Shown here: piece by piece, positions 4,226 to 8,812 of the stretch | Layout: each line of letters begins with the position of its first letter | How positions within the stretch are numbered: the stretch's first letter is position 1 | NCBI GenBank assembly: GCA_027031325.1 | Contig: JALVRI010000578.1 | Span: forward strand, 1-8,812 | Reading direction: 5' to 3' | From: Desulfobacteraceae bacterium | GTDB taxonomy: Bacteria; Desulfobacterota; Desulfobacteria; Desulfobacterales; Desulfosarcinaceae | DNA length: 8,812 nucleotides | The notes under the pieces: model-generated | What the model was told of the DNA's origin: nothing | What the model saw: the letters and a program-made list of their open reading frames with translations, nothing else | Database searches by the model: none | Translations under genes and position numbers: made by a program

Positions 4226-7200
4226 ATGGCGGAAAGGCTTTCGGTAAACAAGCGTATCAGGAAAAATTTCGGTAAGATCAAGAAGATAGTCGAGATTCCG
4301 GATCTTATCGGAATGCAGAAAGAATCCTACAGACGGTTCCTGCAGATAGACGTACCGCCCGAAAAGCGGGAGGATATCGGGTTGCAGGCTGTCTTCAAAT
4401 CGGTATTTCCAATCAAGGATTTTACCGGAAGTGCCTCCCTGGAGTTCGTTTCGTATCGATTTTCCGAGGTCAAGCACAGTGAGGATGAGTGTATCCAAAG
4501 GGGAATGACCTACGAGCTGCCGGTCCGGATAACGGTACGGCTTGTGGTTTATGATGTCGACAAGGAGACCGGGGTTTCAAATATCCGTGATATCAAGGAA
4601 CAGGAAATCTACTTTGGTACCATACCCTTTATGACCGACAAGGGAACCTTTATAATCAACGGGACCGAAAGGGTGGTGGTCAGCCAATTGCATCGCTCGT
4701 CGGGTGTCTTTTTCGACCACGATAAGGGCAAGACCCATTCAAGTGGCAAGATTATCTACAGTTCGCGTATTATACCGGTGCGGGGTTCCTGGATCGACAT
4801 GGAGATAGACCCCAAAGACATTGTCTATATCCGCATCGACCGCCGCAGAAAGTTTCCGGTGACCACTCTTTTCAAAGCCTTTGGTTATTCGACTGAGGAT
4901 TTGCTGGCCTATTTTTACGAGACAGATACGATCACCATCGAGGGCAAGCGGGTTTTCAAGTCCTTCGACCCCAATCATGTCAAGGGCCAACGGGCTTCCC
5001 GCGACGTTACCCATCCTGAAACGGGGGAAGTGATTCTCAAAAAGGGGCGCATGTTTACCCAGCGCGCCATCCGCCAGATAAAAAATGCCGGTATCAAAAG
5101 ATTTCCCATCGCACCCGACGAGTTGCTCGGCAAGGTGCTGGCCAAGAATATAATCGATCCGGAGACGGAAGAGATTATCGCCGGCTCCAACGAAACCATC
5201 GACGAGGAGATCCTGGAACGACTCAAACAGGCCGGTATCAAGGAGTTCGACATACTGAACATCGGCGGGATATCTACCAGCGACTCCATTCGCAAGACAT
5301 TGCTTCTGGACAAGGTCAACAACAAGGAAGAGGCCTTGATCGAGATCTACCGCCTGATGCGCCCCGGCAACCCCGCAACCCCCGAAGTGGCCCAGGATTT
5401 TGTAGATCATCTTTTTTTCAAATCGGCGTATTACGATTTGTCCGGTGTGGGGCGCCTGAAAATAAACCTGCGTCTTGGCATCGACACCCCGGTCAACCTG
5501 CGAACCTTGCGCAAGGAAGATATCCTCCTGACCGCCAAGACCCTTATCGAGCTTCGTGACACCCAAGGGATGGTCGATGATATCGATCACTTGGGAAACC
5601 GGCGTGTCAGAGCGGTCGGAGAGCTGCTTGAAAACCAGTATCGTATCGGTCTGGTGCGGATGGAAAGAGCCATCAAGGAACGGATGAGCCTCCAGGAAGT
5701 AGATGCCCTGATGCCCCATGACCTTATCAATCCCAAACCGGTGTCGGCCGTAGTCAAAGAATTTTTCGGAACCAGCCAGCTTTCCCAGTTTATGGATCAG
5801 ACCAATCCCCTCTCCGAGACCACCCACAAGCGCCGCCTCAGTGCGCTGGGACCGGGTGGTTTGACCAGGGAAAGGGCTGGTTTCGAGGTGCGTGACGTTC
5901 ATCCTTCCCATTACGGCCGTATTTGTCCCATTGAGACCCCTGAAGGTCCAAACATTGGACTCATCGTCTCTTTGAGTACATACGCAAGGGTAAACGACTT
6001 CGGGTTTATCGAAACTCCTTATAGGGTCGTGCGTGAAGCCACCGCCACCAAGGAAGTGCGCTTCCTGAGCGCTTTTGAGGAAAAAGAGCATCCCATTGCC
6101 CAAGCCAATGCCCCGCTTGAGGAAAACGGGCGTTTTGTAAATGAAATCGTAACGTCACGCGTGGCCGGGGAGTTCATGATGATCGAGCGTGACAAGATCG
6201 AGTTGATGGATATTTCGCCCAACCAGCTGGTAAGTGTCTCGGCCTCCCTGATTCCTTTCCTTGAAAATGATGATGCCAACCGGGCCCTGATGGGTTCCAA
6301 CATGCAACGCCAAGCCGTGCCCTTGATGAAAAGCGAAGCTCCGCTGGTGGGTACCGGGATCGAGGGCGTGGTTGCGCGTGATTCCGGAGTGGCAATAGTA
6401 GCCGAAAGGGACGGGGTGGTGGTCGACGTGGACGCCTCGCGGATAGTCATCAGGCACGATCCTGCCGACGATGGCAACGATCGGCACGTAACCATCTATA
6501 ACTTATCAAAATTTGTTCGTTCTAACCAGAACACCTGTTTCAACCAAAGGCCCATAGTCCGCAGGGGACAGAAGGTGTACGCCGGCCAGGTGATTGCCGA
6601 CGGTCCTGCTACCGATCAGGGAGAGCTGGCCCTTGGAAAAAATGTAACCGTGGCCTTCATGCCCTGGGGCGGCTACAACTTTGAAGATTCGATCCTGGTT
6701 AGCGAACGGCTGGTACGCGATGGAGTATACACATCGGTCCACATTGAAGAATTTGAAGTCGTCGCGCGTGATACCAAGCTTGGCAAGGAAGAGATAACCA
6801 GAGATATTCCCAACGTTGGTGAGGAGGCCCTCAAGAATCTGGATGACAGCGGTATAATTCGCTTGGGAGCCGAGGTGAAGCAGGGTGATATCCTGGTGGG
6901 CAAGATTACCCCCAAGGGTGAGACCCAGCTTTCGCCCGAAGAGAAGCTGCTCAGGGCGATCTTTGGAGAAAAGGCCGGTGATGTCAAGGATACTTCCCTC
7001 AGGGTCCCCCCGGGAGTCGAGGGTATCGTTATCGATGCCAAGGTGTTTTCGCGCCGGGGCACGGAAAAGGACGAACGCACCCAGCAGATCGAGGCTGCCG
7101 AGATTGCCGGCATGGAAAAAGACCGTGACGACCGGCTCAAGATAACTGAAATGGTGGTGCGGGAACAGCTGCTTGACATTTTGAAAGGACAGAAGGTTGC

Positions 7201-8329
7201 TGCGGCGGTCAAGAAGGGCAAGAAGGTGCTGCTTGCCAAGGGAACCGAAATTACGGCCGAGAGCCTGGCGCAAGTTCCAATGGCCCAGATGGAGGCCATC
7301 GTCCTGGAAGATGCCCAACTGACAGAAAGGATGCATGACCTGCTGGAAAAATACCGCCAGGAATGCGACCGTTGCCGCCGGGAATTTGAGCACCAGATAA
7401 GTCGCTTTGAGCGTGGCGATGAGCTGCCGCCGGGTGTGATCAAGATGGTCAAGGTTTATGTTGCCATGAAACGAAAACTTTCCGTAGGCGACAAAATGGC
7501 CGGACGGCATGGAAACAAGGGTGTCGTCTCGCGGATTTTGCCCATGGAAGACATGCCCTACTTTGCCGATGGGACACCGGTGGACATGGTGCTCAATCCC
7601 CTGGGGGTTCCCAGCCGGATGAACGTCGGCCAGATCCTCGAGATTCACCTGGGCCGGGCAGCCAAGGGACTTGGCGACCAGATAAACCGCATGCTCGAGG
7701 AAAACAAACTCAAGGAGCTGCGCCGGAAGTTGACAAGGATATTCAGCGATTCCGAGACAAGCTCCATGATCAAGAAGATGGATGAGCGCGATCTTGTGGA
7801 GCTGGCCAGGCAGTACAGGGATGGGCTGCACATGGCAACTCCGGTGTTCGACGGTGCCAAGGAAGAAGAGATAAAGGGATTGCTGGCCGAAGCGGGACTG
7901 GAGACCAGCGGCCAGGCTACCCTTTACAGCGGCCATACCGGTGAGCCTTTCCACGGCAAGGTCACCGTGGGGACCATGTACATGCTGAAACTGCACCATT
8001 TGGTCGATGACAAGATTCACGCCCGGTCCATCGGTCCTTATTCCCTAGTTACCCAGCAGCCCCTGGGAGGCAAGGCCCAGTTCGGCGGCCAGCGCCTGGG
8101 TGAAATGGAGGTGTGGGCCATGGAAGCTTACGGCGCGGCGCATGCGCTCCAGGAGTTTTTGACGGTCAAGTCAGACGATATGGCCGGCCGTACCCGCATG
8201 TACGAAAAGATCGTCAAGGGCCAGAACGTGCTTGAACCCGGATTGCCGGAATCTTTCAAGGTTCTGACCAAGGAGCTTCAAGCCCTGGGACTTGATGTTA
8301 CCTTGCTGGAAGAAAAAGACCTTTCGTAA
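4226..8329 (+). CDS. rpoB: DNA-directed RNA polymerase subunit beta
   Basis: The beta subunit forms one pincer and half of the active site of RNA polymerase. The product from ATG 4226 is 1367 residues. That start has GGAG at 4217-4220 five bases upstream, and the family-typical N-terminus ERLSVNKRIRKNFGKI. The frame runs 44 codons further upstream through a structured spacer and is rejected there. The rifampicin pocket starts at S517 (SQLSQFMDQ), eight residues offset from E. coli; the positions equal to D516, H526 and S531 are D, H and S, so no common resistance change is present. The active-site lysines are K1090 and K1098 in GDKMAGRHGNKG. Gram-negative insertions are present: one near 255-350 with two similar repeats, and one near 955-1065. 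The C-terminus has GGKAQFGGQRLGEMEVWA. The stop is TAA, 53 bases before rpoC. Confidence 0.99.
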   Translation: MAERLSVNKRIRKNFGKIKKIVEIPDLIGMQKESYRRFLQIDVPPEKREDIGLQAVFKSVFPIKDFTGSASLEFVSYRFSEVKHSEDECIQRGMTYELPVRITVRLVVYDVDKETGVSNIRDIKEQEIYFGTIPFMTDKGTFIINGTERVVVSQLHRSSGVFFDHDKGKTHSSGKIIYSSRIIPVRGSWIDMEIDPKDIVYIRIDRRRKFPVTTLFKAFGYSTEDLLAYFYETDTITIEGKRVFKSFDPNHVKGQRASRDVTHPETGEVILKKGRMFTQRAIRQIKNAGIKRFPIAPDELLGKVLAKNIIDPETEEIIAGSNETIDEEILERLKQAGIKEFDILNIGGISTSDSIRKTLLLDKVNNKEEALIEIYRLMRPGNPATPEVAQDFVDHLFFKSAYYDLSGVGRLKINLRLGIDTPVNLRTLRKEDILLTAKTLIELRDTQGMVDDIDHLGNRRVRAVGELLENQYRIGLVRMERAIKERMSLQEVDALMPHDLINPKPVSAVVKEFFGTSQLSQFMDQTNPLSETTHKRRLSALGPGGLTRERAGFEVRDVHPSHYGRICPIETPEGPNIGLIVSLSTYARVNDFGFIETPYRVVREATATKEVRFLSAFEEKEHPIAQANAPLEENGRFVNEIVTSRVAGEFMMIERDKIELMDISPNQLVSVSASLIPFLENDDANRALMGSNMQRQAVPLMKSEAPLVGTGIEGVVARDSGVAIVAERDGVVVDVDASRIVIRHDPADDGNDRHVTIYNLSKFVRSNQNTCFNQRPIVRRGQKVYAGQVIADGPATDQGELALGKNVTVAFMPWGGYNFEDSILVSERLVRDGVYTSVHIEEFEVVARDTKLGKEEITRDIPNVGEEALKNLDDSGIIRLGAEVKQGDILVGKITPKGETQLSPEEKLLRAIFGEKAGDVKDTSLRVPPGVEGIVIDAKVFSRRGTEKDERTQQIEAAEIAGMEKDRDDRLKITEMVVREQLLDILKGQKVAAAVKKGKKVLLAKGTEITAESLAQVPMAQMEAIVLEDAQLTERMHDLLEKYRQECDRCRREFEHQISRFERGDELPPGVIKMVKVYVAMKRKLSVGDKMAGRHGNKGVVSRILPMEDMPYFADGTPVDMVLNPLGVPSRMNVGQILEIHLGRAAKGLGDQINRMLEENKLKELRRKLTRIFSDSETSSMIKKMDERDLVELARQYRDGLHMATPVFDGAKEEEIKGLLAEAGLETSGQATLYSGHTGEPFHGKVTVGTMYMLKLHHLVDDKIHARSIGPYSLVTQQPLGGKAQFGGQRLGEMEVWAMEAYGAAHALQEFLTVKSDDMAGRTRMYEKIVKGQNVLEPGLPESFKVLTKELQALGLDVTLLEEKDLS

Positions 8330-8343
8330 ACCAAACAGGGACC

Positions 8344-8360
8344 GGCCTTTTGTACAGGCC
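8344..8360 (+). other. Short hairpin in the rpoB-rpoC spacer
   Basis: GGCCT (8344-8348) pairs with AGGCC (8356-8360) around a seven-base loop, 10 bases before the rpoC ribosome binding site AAGGA (8371-8375). CCTTTT follows, but five pairs and a broken T run are too weak for a terminator. rpoC is probably read through from rpoB. Confidence 0.25.
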
Positions 8361-8382
8361 CCTTTTCCGGAAGGAAAAAAAT

Positions 8383-8812
8383 ATGGAAACACTGTACGAT
8401 TTTTTCGCCAAACCTACCGATCCGCGTCAATATGTGGGCGTCAGGCTTGCTCTGGCATCTTCGGAACAGATCAGGCAATGGTCCTACGGCGAGATCAAAA
8501 AACCGGAGACCATCAATTACCGGACCTTCAAGCCGGAAAGAGACGGACTGTTCTGTGCAAAGATCTTCGGACCCACCAAGGACTACGAGTGTAACTGCGG
8601 TAAATACAAGCGGATGAAACACCGTGGTGTTATTTGCGAAAAATGCGGGGTGGAAGTGATCCAGTCCAAGGTGCGTCGCGAGCGAATGGGGCATATCGAG
8701 CTGGCTTCGCCCATCTCCCACATCTGGTTTCTAAAGAGCCTGCCCAGCAAGATAGGTAACCTTCTGGACCTGACCCTGAAGAACATGGAAAAGGTCCTTT
8801 ACTTCGATTCTT
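8383..8812 (+). CDS. rpoC: DNA-directed RNA polymerase subunit beta', N-terminal part (partial)
   Basis: The first 143 codons of the beta' subunit are present; the gene runs off the right edge. Beta' carries the clamp and, outside this window, the catalytic magnesium-binding NADFDGD motif. The ATG at 8383 follows AAGGA at 8371-8375 by seven bases. Residues 1-60 contain the conserved WSYGEIKKPETINYRTFKPE and GLFCAKIFGP. The N-terminal zinc site is complete: C70 and C72 in YECNCGKYKR, and C85 and C88 in VICEKCGVEV, with the same numbering as E. coli. ERMGHIELASPISHIWFLK follows. The frame is open to the edge without a stop. Order and spacing after rpoB are standard. Confidence 0.98.
   Translation, partial: METLYDFFAKPTDPRQYVGVRLALASSEQIRQWSYGEIKKPETINYRTFKPERDGLFCAKIFGPTKDYECNCGKYKRMKHRGVICEKCGVEVIQSKVRRERMGHIELASPISHIWFLKSLPSKIGNLLDLTLKNMEKVLYFDS

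Noticed and set aside
3536..4498. 320-codon minus-strand open frame across rplL and the rpoB start
   Set aside because: It is antisense to rplL, its spacer and rpoB, and is serine-rich and low complexity where it mirrors the rplL hinge.
5774..5848. Rifampicin resistance changes in rpoB
   Set aside because: The positions equal to Q513, D516, H526, S531 and L533 of E. coli carry the sensitive residues. Differences such as T for N518 and L for I530 look like ordinary lineage variation.
4739..6103. 454-codon minus-strand open frame inside rpoB
   Set aside because: It is a shadow of the rpoB reading frame, with no recognisable protein family.
6506..8020. 504-codon minus-strand open frame inside rpoB
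   Set aside because: Same reason: antisense shadow of a long, strongly biased gene; the histidine- and leucine-rich translation is typical of such shadows.

Overview
The window is a conserved housekeeping locus on the + strand. In order it holds the 3' end of tuf (EF-Tu), rpmG (L33), a tRNA-Trp gene, secE, nusG, rplK (L11), rplA (L1), rplJ (L10), rplL (L7/L12), rpoB (RNA polymerase beta) and the first 143 codons of rpoC (beta'). This is the standard bacterial tuf-secE-nusG-rplKAJL-rpoBC arrangement. All genes run in one direction with short gaps, so co-transcription in one or a few overlapping units is likely.

The organism looks like a Gram-negative bacterium of the deltaproteobacterial / Desulfobacterota type. 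The grounds are a 1367-residue RpoB carrying the Gram-negative lineage insertions, a single-span SecE with a lysine/arginine-rich N-terminal tail, moderate GC content, and mixed GTG/TTG/ATG starts. This placement is inferred from protein character, not from a database search. No mobile element, CRISPR array, phage gene or foreign-looking gene is present. The long minus-strand open frames are shadows of the coding strand.

Layout: 1-520 holds translation components (EF-Tu end, L33, tRNA-Trp) with two hairpins around the tRNA. 521-1426 holds the translocon subunit SecE and the transcription factor NusG. 1472-2694 holds the L11-L1 pair, separated by a small spacer with two competing hairpins. 2695-3032 is a 338-base gene-free stretch containing a candidate sigma70 promoter, a clear ribosomal protein L10 leader, and a second hairpin that abuts the rplJ ribosome binding site. 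3033-4022 holds rplJ and rplL, whose products form the ribosomal stalk. 4023-4225 holds a strong two-part hairpin where enterobacteria have an attenuator and RNase III site. 4226 to the end holds rpoB and the 5' part of rpoC.

The genes form one gene-expression module: stalk, EF-Tu and tRNA for elongation, SecE for secretion, NusG for elongation control, and the two largest RNA polymerase subunits. I found no undescribed multi-gene system. What deserves a second look is RNA structure in the spacers: the rplJ start region, the rplK-rplA spacer, the rplJ-rplL spacer and the rplL-rpoB spacer.
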